Of a stretch of 39,143 nucleotides of DNA, positions 8,756-16,497 are shown one piece after another. Positions within the stretch are counted from its first letter, which is position 1. Each line of letters begins with the position of its first letter. Origin of the DNA: Deltaproteobacteria bacterium (lineage in GTDB: Bacteria; Desulfobacterota; Binatia; JACPRU01). Location of the stretch: positions 1 through 39,143 of the forward strand of contig JACPRU010000013.1 of assembly GCA_016189835.1 (NCBI GenBank), in the 5' to 3' direction. Below the pieces are notes generated by a model. It was not told where the DNA came from. It ran no database searches and saw only the letters and a program-made list of their open reading frames with translations. The position numbers were made by a program, and so were the translations under genes.

Positions 8756-9634
8756 TCAAGCGACTCCGCTGGCTCGCCGCTTCTCGACGCGAGCGGTCTC
8801 GGCGGCGGAGGGAGCCTCGCCGCGGACCAAGCGCACGACGCTCGCGCTACGCGGCTCGCGGCGATGCGTGAGGAACTCGACGAGCTGCTTTCGTACCTGC
8901 TGGTAGCCCGGCTCCAGGCTGAGCCCGCGGCGAAAGCGGGGGCGAGGGATCGCCACCGGCACGTCGAGGCTGATCGTCGCCGGCGCGCCGGCAGCATTGG
9001 GCGCGAGCGCGCAGATGCGGTCGCCGAGCAGGATCGCTTCGTCGATCTCGTTGGTGATCATCAGCACCGTGGTCTTTCCTTCGCCCCAGATGCGCGCCAT
9101 CTCCTTCTGCAGCGTACTGCGCGTCAGCGCGTCGAGCGCGCCGAACGGCTCGTCGAGCAGCAAGACCTTCGGCTTCATGGCGAGCGCGCGCGCCACCGAC
9201 ACGCGCTGGCGCATGCCGCCGGAGAGCTCCGCAGGGTGCTTCCACGTCGCGTCGCCGAGCTCGACGAGGTGCAGGAACTGCTCGGTGCGCTGGCGACGGC
9301 GTCGCGCGCTCCAGCCGGGCGTCACGGCTTCGACCGCCAGGTAGACGTTGCCGAACACGGTCATCCACGGGAGCAGCGAGTAGTTCTGGAAGACGATGCC
9401 ACGATCCGGGCCGGGGCCCGCGATCGGGCGTCCGTCGAGTAGGATCGATCCCGCGTCCGGCGGGAGCAGGCCGGCGATCAGCGAGACCAGCGTGGTCTTG
9501 CCGACGCCGGAGCCGCCGACGACGGTCACGAACTCGCCGCGCTCGACGCGCAGGCTCACGTCCTTCAACACGGTGCGGGATCCGCTCGCCGCGGCGAAGG
9601 TCTTGGCGACTCCGCGTAGCTCGAGAAACGCCAT
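8756..9634 (-). CDS. nrtC: Nitrate ABC transporter ATPase, first copy
   Basis: 292 residues with Walker A GGSGVGKTT, Q-loop IVFQNYSLLPW, signature LSGGMRQRVSVARAL and Walker B VLLLDEPFGALD. The switch position reads ITNEIDEA, with Asn where His is usual (compare VTHDVDEA in the second ATPase). This suggests an asymmetric pair in which one composite site is weakened. Unlike cyanobacterial NrtC, it has no C-terminal solute-binding domain, only about 60 extra residues rich in Arg and Ala, so it lacks that regulatory domain. It sits 15 bases after the permease stop. The symbol is by position; it could be called nasD or nrtD in other schemes. Confidence 0.82.
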   Translation of the reverse strand: MAFLELRGVAKTFAAASGSRTVLKDVSLRVERGEFVTVVGGSGVGKTTLVSLIAGLLPPDAGSILLDGRPIAGPGPDRGIVFQNYSLLPWMTVFGNVYLAVEAVTPGWSARRRRQRTEQFLHLVELGDATWKHPAELSGGMRQRVSVARALAMKPKVLLLDEPFGALDALTRSTLQKEMARIWGEGKTTVLMITNEIDEAILLGDRICALAPNAAGAPATISLDVPVAIPRPRFRRGLSLEPGYQQVRKQLVEFLTHRREPRSASVVRLVRGEAPSAAETARVEKRRASGVA

Positions 9635-9649
9635 GCCGCGGCCCTCGCT

Positions 9650-10423
9650 TCAGGCGGTGCGGAAGCGCTGCTCGACCAGGCCCATCAGCCGGTCGAGAGC
9701 GAATCCGATCAAGCCGATCGTCAGGATCGCCAGTATGATGTGCGAGTAGACGAGCGCGTTGTACTCCTGCCACAGGAAGCCGCCGACGCCCGGCGCGCCG
9801 GTCAGCATCTCGCTGGCGACGATCACCAGCCAGGCGATGCCGAGCGACAGCCGGTAGCCGGTGAACACGTAGGGCAGCGTCGCCGGGACGATCACCTTGA
9901 ACAGCATGCGCGCCGGCGATAGCCGCAGTACGCGTCCGACGTTCAGGTAGTCGGGCTGGATGCTGCGCACGCCGACGGCGGTGTTGAGCACCGTCGGCCA
10001 CATCGCGCAGGTGGCGATCGTGAAGATCGCCGCCGGCTCCGAGCGCTGGAAGATGATCATGCCGAGCGGCAGCCAGGCGAGCGGCGAGATCGGCCGCAAA
10101 ATCTGAATCAGCGGATCGAAGGCGCGCGAGAAGACGCGCGACAGCCCGAGCAGGAAGCCGACCGGCGTGCCGACCAGGATCGCCAGCGTGTAGCCCTTGG
10201 CGACCCGCACCAGGCTGTAGAAGGCGAGCCGTCCCATGCCCTGGTTCATCTCCCCGTCCTTGAAGAAAGGATCGAGGATGTACTGCTTGCTCTCCGTCCA
10301 CGTGCGGATCGGCGATGGCAGATCCGGTGCCACGGTGCGGCTGAAGATCGTCCAGAGCAGCAGGGCGGAGGCGAAGCCGCACAGCGGCAGGGCGAGGTTC
10401 GACCAGTCCGGGCGCTTCGTCAT
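9650..10423 (-). CDS. nrtB: Nitrate ABC transporter permease
   Basis: 257 residues with about six hydrophobic segments, beginning ALPLCGFASALLLWTIF. The binding-protein-dependent transport motif is in the cytoplasmic loop (EMLTGAPGVGGFLWQEYNAL is the family's conserved stretch before the last helices). It belongs to the NrtB/SsuC/TauC permease group. ATG at 10423 is preceded by AAGGGGGAG. It lies between the binding-protein gene and the two ATPase genes in the standard nrt order. Confidence 0.88.
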   Translation of the reverse strand: MTKRPDWSNLALPLCGFASALLLWTIFSRTVAPDLPSPIRTWTESKQYILDPFFKDGEMNQGMGRLAFYSLVRVAKGYTLAILVGTPVGFLLGLSRVFSRAFDPLIQILRPISPLAWLPLGMIIFQRSEPAAIFTIATCAMWPTVLNTAVGVRSIQPDYLNVGRVLRLSPARMLFKVIVPATLPYVFTGYRLSLGIAWLVIVASEMLTGAPGVGGFLWQEYNALVYSHIILAILTIGLIGFALDRLMGLVEQRFRTA

Positions 10424-10530
10424 GGCTCCCCCTTCAGGCCACGGTCGCAGCCGCAACCCAACGGCGGTCGCCGGCTGAGGACTCGGATCTCGTGTCTTCG
10501 TGTGCAACGGCGCAGTGCTCCCATGGTCGA

Positions 10531-11781
10531 TCAGGCGACGCTGTTGACCGCGAACGCCTTGGCGTACTCTTCGGGCTTGCCGGGATCGAACTCGACGCCG
10601 TCGAAGAGCGTCTCCTTCTTGACGTCCTCGGCCGGCACCGCGACCGACATCTCCTTCGCGACCTCGCGGTAGATGTCCGGGCGATGGACTCGATCGACGA
10701 GCGCCTTGTAGTCGGGAGCTGCCGGCACCATCGCCCAGCGGCGGAACTGCGACAGCCACCACAGGCCGTGCGACTTCCACGGGAAGTTCGTATTGCGGTC
10801 GAAGAACGTCATGTAGAAGGAGTCCTTCTCCGCCGGCGAGCCGTCGCCGTAATCGTACCGGCCGAGCAGGCGCGGCAGGATCACTTCCTTCGGGGCGTTC
10901 ACGTACTGCGGCTGGGAGACGGTCTCGGCGAGCTTCTCGCGGTTCTCGAGCTTGTCGGCCCACTGGCTCGCCTCGGTCATCGCCCGCAGGATCGCCTTGA
11001 CGGCCTTCGGGTTCTTCGCGGCGAATTCCGCGCTGAAGGCGAGCACCTTCTCCGGGTGGTTCTTCCACATCTGCTGCGTGGTGATCGCCGTGTAGCCGAT
11101 CTTGTCGGCGATCGCGCGCGCGTTCCACGGCTCGCCGACGCAGAAGCCGTCCATCTTGTCGACCTTCATGTTCTGCACCATCTGCGGCGGCGGGACGGTG
11201 ATCAGGCTGACGTCCTTGTCGGGGTGGATGCCGCCGGCGGCGAGCCAATAGCGCATCCACATCGCGTGCGTACCGGAAGGAAACGTCATCGCGAAGGTGA
11301 GCGGAGAGCCGCTCTTCTTCGCCTCGTCGACCAGCGGCTTCAGGTCCTGCGGCTTCTTCACCCCTTGCTTCAGGAACTTCTGCTGCAAGGTGATCGCCTG
11401 GCCGTTGTGGTTCAGGCAGAAGGGAATGATCATCGGCTTCTTCGGCGATCCGAACAGACCCATCGTCGAGGCGTACGGCATGCCGTAGAGCATGTGCGTC
11501 GCCTGGTTCTCGCCGAGCATCAGCCGGTCGCGGATCACCGCCCACGACGCTTCCTTGGAGATCGTCGACTGGATGCCGTGCTTCCTGAAGAGGCCGAGCT
11601 CGTGGGCCATCACGATGGAGCAGCAGTCGGTGAGCGCGATGATGCCGAAGCGGATGTTCGGCGTCTCGGGTCCGTCGTCGGCGAACACGCGCCCGACGAA
11701 TCCGCGCGGCAACCCCGCGAGCAGCACACCGAGCGCCGACGTCTTCAGAAATCGCCGCCTCGACGACTTCCGTTCGCTCAT
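10531..11781 (-). CDS. nrtA: Nitrate-binding protein of the ABC importer, TAT-exported
   Basis: 416 residues. A typical twin-arginine signal opens the protein (SSRRRFLKTSALGVLLAGLP), so it folds before export and probably lies in the periplasm or tethered to the outer face of the inner membrane. The body matches the NrtA/CmpA/NasF family: RFGIIALTDCCSIVMAHELG, FPSGTHAMWMRYWLAAGG, VDGFCVGEPWN-like DGFCVGEPWNARA and FAAKNPKAVKAIL. ATG at 11781 is preceded by GAGGAGATCC. It is the first gene of the block and lies about 33 bases downstream of the predicted sigma-54 transcription start. Nitrate rather than bicarbonate is inferred from the neighbouring reductases. Confidence 0.92.
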   Translation of the reverse strand: MSERKSSRRRFLKTSALGVLLAGLPRGFVGRVFADDGPETPNIRFGIIALTDCCSIVMAHELGLFRKHGIQSTISKEASWAVIRDRLMLGENQATHMLYGMPYASTMGLFGSPKKPMIIPFCLNHNGQAITLQQKFLKQGVKKPQDLKPLVDEAKKSGSPLTFAMTFPSGTHAMWMRYWLAAGGIHPDKDVSLITVPPPQMVQNMKVDKMDGFCVGEPWNARAIADKIGYTAITTQQMWKNHPEKVLAFSAEFAAKNPKAVKAILRAMTEASQWADKLENREKLAETVSQPQYVNAPKEVILPRLLGRYDYGDGSPAEKDSFYMTFFDRNTNFPWKSHGLWWLSQFRRWAMVPAAPDYKALVDRVHRPDIYREVAKEMSVAVPAEDVKKETLFDGVEFDPGKPEEYAKAFAVNSVA

Positions 11782-11824
11782 GGATCTCCTCATCACCTGG
11801 CTGGCCCCCGGCGCCCATGCGGCG

Positions 11825-11840
11825 AGCAAGGGAGATGCCA
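11825..11840 (-). promoter_or_regulatory. Sigma-54 (-24/-12) promoter of nrtA and the nitrate operon
   Basis: On the minus strand the element reads TGGCAT-CTCCC-TTGCT, matching TGGCAC-N5-TTGCW at all positions but one, with the required GG-N10-GC spacing. Transcription would start near 11814, giving a leader of about 33 bases that includes the GAGGAG ribosome site. An NtrC-family activator with the GAFTGA motif is encoded divergently nearby. This is the best regulatory match in the window. Confidence 0.8.
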
Positions 11841-11907
11841 GACGCATCAGGTGCGGCCGACGAGGCAGTGATGCTGCTGCGAAAACCGCAGGCTGCCTGA
11901 GAAACCT

Positions 11908-11933
11908 CCGTCGGGGAGCATCGGCCCCGACGG
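11908..11933. promoter_or_regulatory. Perfect 9-bp dyad upstream of nrtA, candidate enhancer site
   Basis: CCGTCGGGG and CCCCGACGG are separated by eight bases. The centre lies about 106 bases upstream of the predicted nrtA start, where enhancer sites of sigma-54 activators usually lie. It is outside the predicted nrtA leader, so a role in RNA would need another transcript. It is a candidate binding site for the adjacent response regulator; the sequence does not match the classical NtrC site. Confidence 0.4.
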
Positions 11934-11960
11934 CGAGGAGTGAACCGCGAGCGCGTGCGC

Positions 11961-11977
11961 GCTGCTGCTACAGCAGC
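11961..11977. promoter_or_regulatory. Second dyad upstream of nrtA
   Basis: GCTGCTG and CAGCAGC flank a three-base spacer. The centre lies about 155 bases upstream of the predicted nrtA start. It shares the half-site core GCTGCT/AGCAGC with the dyad upstream of nirB, although the spacing between half sites differs. It may be a second activator site or coincidence. Confidence 0.3.
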
Positions 11978-12101
11978 CGCCTCGGGCATCAAGTGTTGGC
12001 AGATCAGCACCGCCGCTCTCGGCGCTCGACTGCGGCGGTTGCGCTCTGCCCGAGAACGAATCGTGAAAGCGCGGCTCTCGACGAGCGTTTGACACCGCCG
12101 C

Positions 12102-12120
12102 GGAAGCGCCACGCGCTTCC
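12102..12120. promoter_or_regulatory. Perfect 8-bp dyad just before the kinase promoter
   Basis: GGAAGCGC and GCGCTTCC surround CAC. It ends ten bases before the -24 element that reads toward the kinase gene. This is too close for a standard enhancer site. It could bind a repressor or an architectural protein, or be incidental. Confidence 0.3.
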
Positions 12121-12129
12121 CGATCGGCG

Positions 12130-12145
12130 CGGCATCGAGATTGCT
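12130..12145 (+). promoter_or_regulatory. Sigma-54 (-24/-12) promoter toward the two-component genes
   Basis: The plus strand reads CGGCAT-CGAGA-TTGCT followed by TTG, with GG and GC ten bases apart. It shares the GGCAT-N5-TTGCT pattern with the nrtA and nirB elements. The predicted start near 12156 leaves a leader of about 295 bases before the kinase. Autoregulation of a sigma-54-dependent two-component pair would be consistent with this. Confidence 0.5.
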
Positions 12146-12155
12146 TTGTCAGTCG

Positions 12156-12450
12156 TCGTGGTCGTCGAGTCTACCTCCTGGGCCTCGGCGCCACCTCCGC
12201 CAGCGAGGAGGAGCGGGACTTTCGGGTTCCGCTCCCTCCCTTCTTCCGCCGTCTCAGGCAGCTGTTGCAGCAGCACTGGCGTCGAATTAGGCAGCGATTC
12301 GCGCCAGCGCGGCCAAAATCTCTCGCCTTCTCTCTGGTACGTCGCTTGCTTCTCCCTCGTAGATCGCATCGCCGGATCCCATTCGCATCCCGCTTCGCGG
12401 GACTCGGTCGGACTCCCAACCGGCGTGCGGCGGAGCGGTCGTGAATCGAG
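12156..12450 (+). other. Long structured leader before the histidine kinase, no gene
   Basis: No convincing reading frame lies here. Visible structure includes a ten-pair stem at 12210-12219/12226-12235 (one G-U pair, hexaloop TTTCGG), GCTG-TTG-CAGC at 12261-12271 and TCCCGC-TTC-GCGGGA at 12388-12402. None is followed by a T-run, so they are not typical terminators. The leader could hold post-transcriptional control of the kinase, or the true start may lie further downstream. Confidence 0.35.
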
Positions 12451-13695
12451 ATGGAAGGTGGCGTAGCTGGCGACAGAGCTTCCGGCCTCGACGAGGAGCG
12501 AATGCTCGAAGAGGTGCGGCAACGCAACGAGCAGCTCGCGGCGCTGGTCGAGATCGGTCGCAACCTCACTTCCACGCTGGAGATCGGCGAGGTACTGTTG
12601 CGAGTCGTGCGCGATGCACGGCGCCTCTTGCAGGGCAAGCTGACGTCGCTGATGCTCGAGCGCGGCGGCGGGTTCGAGACCGTGGCGACCGACGGCGCAG
12701 GCCCGGCCTACCTCTCGCGCGGGCGGCCGAGCCTGCACGACACGGTCGCCGGCCGCGTGGTGCAGACCGGTCAACCGATCACCGTCGAGAACGTGCTCGC
12801 CGAGCCCGGCTTCCAGTTCACCGAGATGGCCGAAGCCGAGGGGCTGGTCAGCCTGCTGTCGGTGCCGATGCGCACCAAGGGGCGGGTGATCGGCGTCCTC
12901 AACCTCTACACGGGCGAGCGGCGGGAATTCCGTGCGCACGAGGTGGCGCTGATGACGCTGCTCGCGCAGCAATCCGCGGTGGCGATCGAGAACGCCGAGC
13001 TGTTTCGCCAGGTGCGCGAGACCGGCGAGGGGCTGCGGGCCGCCGAGAAGCTCGCGGCGCTCGGCCGGCTGTCGGCGGGGCTGGCGCACGAGCTGCGCAA
13101 CCCGTTGAACACGCTCTCGGTGCTCGCCTACGCGATGCTCGAGCAGGCGGCGGCGAGCGGCTTGCGGGTGGCCGACCTCGAGGTCGTGCAAAGCGAGATC
13201 CGGCGCCTCAATCTGCTCGTCGACCAGTTCCTCGACTTTGCCCGTCCGCGCCCGCCGCGCTTTCAGCGCCAGCGCGTCGAGGAAGTACTCGAGGAGGCGC
13301 TGCTGCTCATCGGTCCCGAGGCGGCGAAGAAGAAGATCCGCCTCGACCGTACCTGGGAGGTCACGCCGCGCGTGTGGGCGGACGGCGATCAACTGAAGCA
13401 GGTCTTCTTGAACCTGCTGTTGAACGCGGTGCAGGCGATGGAGGGCGGCGGGCGCCTGCACGCCCGCACGCAGCGCACCGTCGGCGGCGTGGTGATCGAG
13501 ATTCGCGACTCCGGCCCGGGCATTCCGGAGGAGATCCGGGAGCGGCTGTTCGAGCCGTTCGTCACCACGCGCCCCGGAGGCACGGGGCTCGGGCTGCCGA
13601 TCTCGCTGCGCATCATCGAAGGGCACAGCGGCAAGCTGCGCATCGAATCGAGCGAAGGAGAGGGCACGGCGGCCGTCGTCTGGCTACCCATCTAG
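12451..13695 (+). CDS. Soluble GAF-domain sensor histidine kinase (NtrB-like)
   Basis: 414 residues without membrane helices, so it senses an internal signal. A coiled start leads into a GAF domain at about residues 30-185. HisKA follows with the phosphorylated His213 in AGLAHELRNPLN. The ATPase domain has N box NLLLNAVQAM, G1 DSGPGIPEE and G2 GGTGLGLPI. ATG at 12451 has a weak ribosome site; the ATG at 12502 (residue 18) is preceded by GAGGAG at good spacing and may be the real start. The response-regulator gene begins 30 bases after its stop. Position opposite nrtA suggests it reports nitrate, nitrite or nitrogen status; which ligand the GAF domain binds cannot be read from sequence. Confidence 0.9.
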   Translation: MEGGVAGDRASGLDEERMLEEVRQRNEQLAALVEIGRNLTSTLEIGEVLLRVVRDARRLLQGKLTSLMLERGGGFETVATDGAGPAYLSRGRPSLHDTVAGRVVQTGQPITVENVLAEPGFQFTEMAEAEGLVSLLSVPMRTKGRVIGVLNLYTGERREFRAHEVALMTLLAQQSAVAIENAELFRQVRETGEGLRAAEKLAALGRLSAGLAHELRNPLNTLSVLAYAMLEQAAASGLRVADLEVVQSEIRRLNLLVDQFLDFARPRPPRFQRQRVEEVLEEALLLIGPEAAKKKIRLDRTWEVTPRVWADGDQLKQVFLNLLLNAVQAMEGGGRLHARTQRTVGGVVIEIRDSGPGIPEEIRERLFEPFVTTRPGGTGLGLPISLRIIEGHSGKLRIESSEGEGTAAVVWLPI

Positions 13696-13725
13696 CATGA
13701 GAGTCTTGCGGCAACGGAGACGGCG

Positions 13726-15159
13726 ATGCGGCGCGTCTTGATCGTCGACGACGAGCGAAACGTGCACTACTCGTTTCGCCGCGCGCTCGAGGCGGGCTTC
13801 GAGGTGCTGTCGGCGCACGACGGACAGGAGGCGCTCGGGTTGATCGACGCCGATCCGCCCGACGTGGTGCTGCTCGACGTCAAGCTGCCCCGGCTCGGCG
13901 GCCTCGAGACGCTGGAGCAGATCCACGAGCGTCATCCCGATCTGCCGGTGATCGTCATGACCGCCTACGGCACCGTCGACACGGCGATCCGCTCGACGGC
14001 GCTGGCGGCGCGCGACTATCTGCTCAAGCCGGTGGACGTGCCCTCGCTGAAGAAGCTGCTCGGCGAGGTGCTGCTGCAGCCGACGGGCGCCGCCGAGCGC
14101 TCGACGACGCCCGTCGGCGACGGTTACATGGTCGGCCGCAGCGCGCCGATGCAGGAGTTGTTCAAGCTGATCGGCCGCGCCGCGGCGGCCGACACCACCG
14201 TGCTGGTGACCGGCGAGAGCGGAACCGGCAAGGAGCTCGTGGCCCGCGCCATCCACCAGCACGGGCGGCGCAAGAACGCGGCGTTCGTCGCCATCAACTG
14301 CGCGGCGATCCCTGAGAACCTCCTCGAGTCCGAGCTGTTCGGCCACGAGCGCGGCGCGTTCACCGGCGCCGATTCGGCTCGGCCCGGCAAGTTCGAGCTC
14401 GCCCACCGCGGCACGCTGGTGCTCGACGAGATCGGCGAGATGGCGCCGGCGCTGCAGGCGAAGCTCTTGCGGGTGCTGCAGTCGCGCGAGGTGACCCGGC
14501 TCGGCGCCTCGGTCCCGCTCAAGCTCGACGTGCGCGTGATCGTGCTCACCAACGCCGACCTCGAGGCCAAGATCGCCGCCGGCGGCTTCCGCGAGGACCT
14601 CTACTACCGGCTGGACGTGGTGCGCATTCAGGTACCGCCGCTGCGCGCCCGCGAAAGCGACGTCCTGCTGCTCGCCGAGCACTTCCTCGCCCGCGAGCGC
14701 GCCCGCCTCAAGCGCGCGCTGTCGGGATTCACCGCCGACGCCGAGCGTGAGCTGCTCGCACACTCGTGGCCCGGCAACGTCCGCGAGCTCGAGAACGTCG
14801 TCGCGCAAGCCTGCGTGAAGGCGAAGGGCGACTCGATCGCCGCGCAGGACCTGTCGCTGCGTCCCGCTCTGCAGCGCCGCGGCGGTGATTCGAGCGAGGG
14901 CCCGGCGGCGATGCTCGAGCGCACGCTTACGGAGTTCTTGAAGGCGTACTCCGGCGAGGCCTACGACCGCGTGGAGCGAATGCTGGTCGAGCGCGCGCTG
15001 GCCGCTACGCGGGGAAACCAGGTGCAGGCCGCCCGTCTGCTCGGCGTCACCCGCAACGTGATCCGCAACCGCATGGCGCGGCACGGCGTCGGCGGGCTCG
15101 CTCCCGGAAGCGCAGCGCCGTCCGACCTCGAGGGCGAGGACGGCGGCGTGGACTCGTAG
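13726..15159 (+). CDS. Sigma-54-dependent response regulator, NtrC family
   Basis: 477 residues in three parts. The receiver (1-120) has acidic residues in VDDE, phosphoacceptor Asp51 in VVLLDVKLP, Thr in MTAYG and Lys in LLKP. The AAA+ domain has Walker A GESGTGKE, the sigma-54 contact loop GAFTGA, Walker [10 protein letters not shown] and the [10 protein letters not shown] stretch. A Fis-type helix-turn-helix lies near the C-terminus ([20 protein letters not shown]). It is cotranscribed with the kinase. Three sigma-54 elements in this window (before nrtA, nirB and the kinase) are natural targets. The about 25-residue acidic tail after the helix-turn-helix is unusual. It is not assigned to ntrC itself because glnA is not nearby. 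Confidence 0.94.
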   Translation: MRRVLIVDDERNVHYSFRRALEAGFEVLSAHDGQEALGLIDADPPDVVLLDVKLPRLGGLETLEQIHERHPDLPVIVMTAYGTVDTAIRSTALAARDYLLKPVDVPSLKKLLGEVLLQPTGAAERSTTPVGDGYMVGRSAPMQELFKLIGRAAAADTTVLVTGESGTGKELVARAIHQHGRRKNAAFVAINCAAIPENLLESELFGHERGAFTGADSARPGKFELAHRGTLVLDEIGEMAPALQAKLLRVLQSREVTRLGASVPLKLDVRVIVLTNADLEAKIAAGGFREDLYYRLDVVRIQVPPLRARESDVLLLAEHFLARERARLKRALSGFTADAERELLAHSWPGNVRELENVVAQACVKAKGDSIAAQDLSLRPALQRRGGDSSEGPAAMLERTLTEFLKAYSGEAYDRVERMLVERALAATRGNQVQAARLLGVTRNVIRNRMARHGVGGLAPGSAAPSDLEGEDGGVDS

Positions 15160-15272
15160 TCGTTCGCGCCTCTCTCTCGCCGACGCGACAGTCCCGCTGG
15201 CCTCAGCTCGTCGGTCGAAGTAGGAGAGCGGATCCGCGGGCTCGTGCGCCCGCCGTCGACGGAGGTGACGCC

Positions 15273-16283
15273 GTGACCCAGACCAACCGCCAGTGGGTGT
15301 TGAAGAGCCGGCCGGAGGGCATGCCGCGCCGCGACGACTTCGAGCTGCGCGAGCAGCCGGTGCCCGCCGTCACGGACGGCCACTTCCTCGTCCGCAACCT
15401 GTACCTGTCCTGCGACCCCACCCAGCGCGGCTGGATGGAGCGGGACACCTACGCGCCCGCGGTGGCGATCGGCGACGTCATGCGCGCCGTCTCCGCCGCA
15501 CGCGTGGTCGTCTCCAAGCACCCGGGCTATCGCGAGGGAGATCTGGTCTGCGGAGCGTTCGGCTGGCAGGACTATGCGCTGAGCGACGGCAGCGGCCTGT
15601 TCCCGATCTTCAAGCTGCCGTCCGGTACGGCGGCGCCGACGGGCCTGTCGCTGTTCGGGATCACCGGGCTGAGCGCCTACTTCGGCATGCTCGACATCGG
15701 CGCGCCCCAGGCGGGCGACGGCGTGCTGGTCTCGGCAGCCGCGGGGTCGACGGGATCGATCGCCGCGCAGATCGCCAAGATCCGCGGCGCGCGCGTGGTC
15801 GGCATCGCCGGCGGGGCGCGCAAGTGCCAGTGGCTGACGGAGGAGATCGGCCTCGCGGCCGCGATCGACTACCGCTCCGAGAACGTGCGCGGGCGGATCG
15901 TCGAGCTGCTGCCCAAGGGCTGCGACGTGTACTTCGACAACGTCGGCGGCGACATCCTCGAGGCGGCGCTCGGCAGGCTCGCCCGCCATGCCCGCGTCGT
16001 GCTGTGCGGAGCGATCTCGACTTACAACGACCGTGAAGCCGCCACGGGGCCGCGCAACTACGTCAACCTGATCCTGCGCAGCGCGACGATGCGCGGGTTT
16101 CTGGTCTTCGACTACGCGGCGCGCATTCCCGAGGCGGTCGCCGATCTCGGCCGCTGGGCGGCGGAGGGGAAGCTCAAGGACCAGATCGACGTCGCCGAAG
16201 GCTTCGAGAGCGCTCCCGACGCGCTGCGCCGGCTGTTCACCGGCGAGAACCTCGGCAAGCAGATCGTGCACGTCGCCGACTGA
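15273..16283 (+). CDS. NADPH-dependent zinc-free MDR oxidoreductase (LTB4DH/CurA-like)
   Basis: 336 residues starting at GTG 15273, preceded by GGAGGTGACGCC. Features of the medium-chain dehydrogenase family without zinc ligands: LSCDPTQRGWM, FGITGLSAYFGMLDIG, nucleotide-binding VSAAAGSTGSIAAQIAKI, AGGARKCQWL and DVYFDNVGGDILE. Family members reduce the C=C bond of enones and enals such as leukotriene or curcumin derivatives. Substrate here is unknown. It follows the two-component genes by 113 bases with no clear terminator, but shows no functional link to nitrate. A 14-base GC palindrome (16284-16297) follows the stop. Confidence 0.9.
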   Translation: MTQTNRQWVLKSRPEGMPRRDDFELREQPVPAVTDGHFLVRNLYLSCDPTQRGWMERDTYAPAVAIGDVMRAVSAARVVVSKHPGYREGDLVCGAFGWQDYALSDGSGLFPIFKLPSGTAAPTGLSLFGITGLSAYFGMLDIGAPQAGDGVLVSAAAGSTGSIAAQIAKIRGARVVGIAGGARKCQWLTEEIGLAAAIDYRSENVRGRIVELLPKGCDVYFDNVGGDILEAALGRLARHARVVLCGAISTYNDREAATGPRNYVNLILRSATMRGFLVFDYAARIPEAVADLGRWAAEGKLKDQIDVAEGFESAPDALRRLFTGENLGKQIVHVAD

Positions 16284-16335
16284 GCGCCGCGCGGCGCGCC
16301 GCCGTCCCCGCCGTCACGGTCCGTTCCGATCCGAT

Positions 16336-16497
16336 CTAGTAAACGCTCGGCGGAGTCGGCTGCGCGCTCGCGGCCGGCGTGGGCGTGGCCTCCGCGTGCG
16401 GCGGGATCACCAGCTCGTGACTGCCCGCCCACAAGTACAGCCGGCAGCCGCCCGCGAGCGCCGCGGCGATCATCACCACGGCCATCGATCGCTTCAT
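16336..16497 (-). CDS. 53-residue predicted lipoprotein coupled to purU
   Basis: ATG at 16497 overlaps the purU stop (ATGA). The product begins with a short basic and hydrophobic signal (MKRSMAVVMIAAALAGGC) whose Cys18 fits a relaxed lipobox. After YLWAGSHELVIPP comes a low-complexity tail rich in Ala, Pro and Thr (HAEATPTPAASAQPTPP) ending SVY. It would be a very small membrane-anchored lipoprotein with a flexible linker. I do not recognise a family. The overlap with purU shows shared expression, but no functional link to folate metabolism is evident. Convergent with the MDR oxidoreductase; the 52 bases between the stops contain the GC palindrome. Confidence 0.6.
   Translation of the reverse strand: MKRSMAVVMIAAALAGGCRLYLWAGSHELVIPPHAEATPTPAASAQPTPPSVY

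Noticed and set aside
11870-11935. NasR/ANTAR-type antitermination leader before nrtA
   Set aside because: The hairpins lie upstream of the predicted nrtA start, the loops are not hexaloops of the known form, no T-run follows, and no ANTAR protein is in the window.
15160-15272. Terminator after the response regulator
   Set aside because: No stem followed by a T-run can be seen in this gap.
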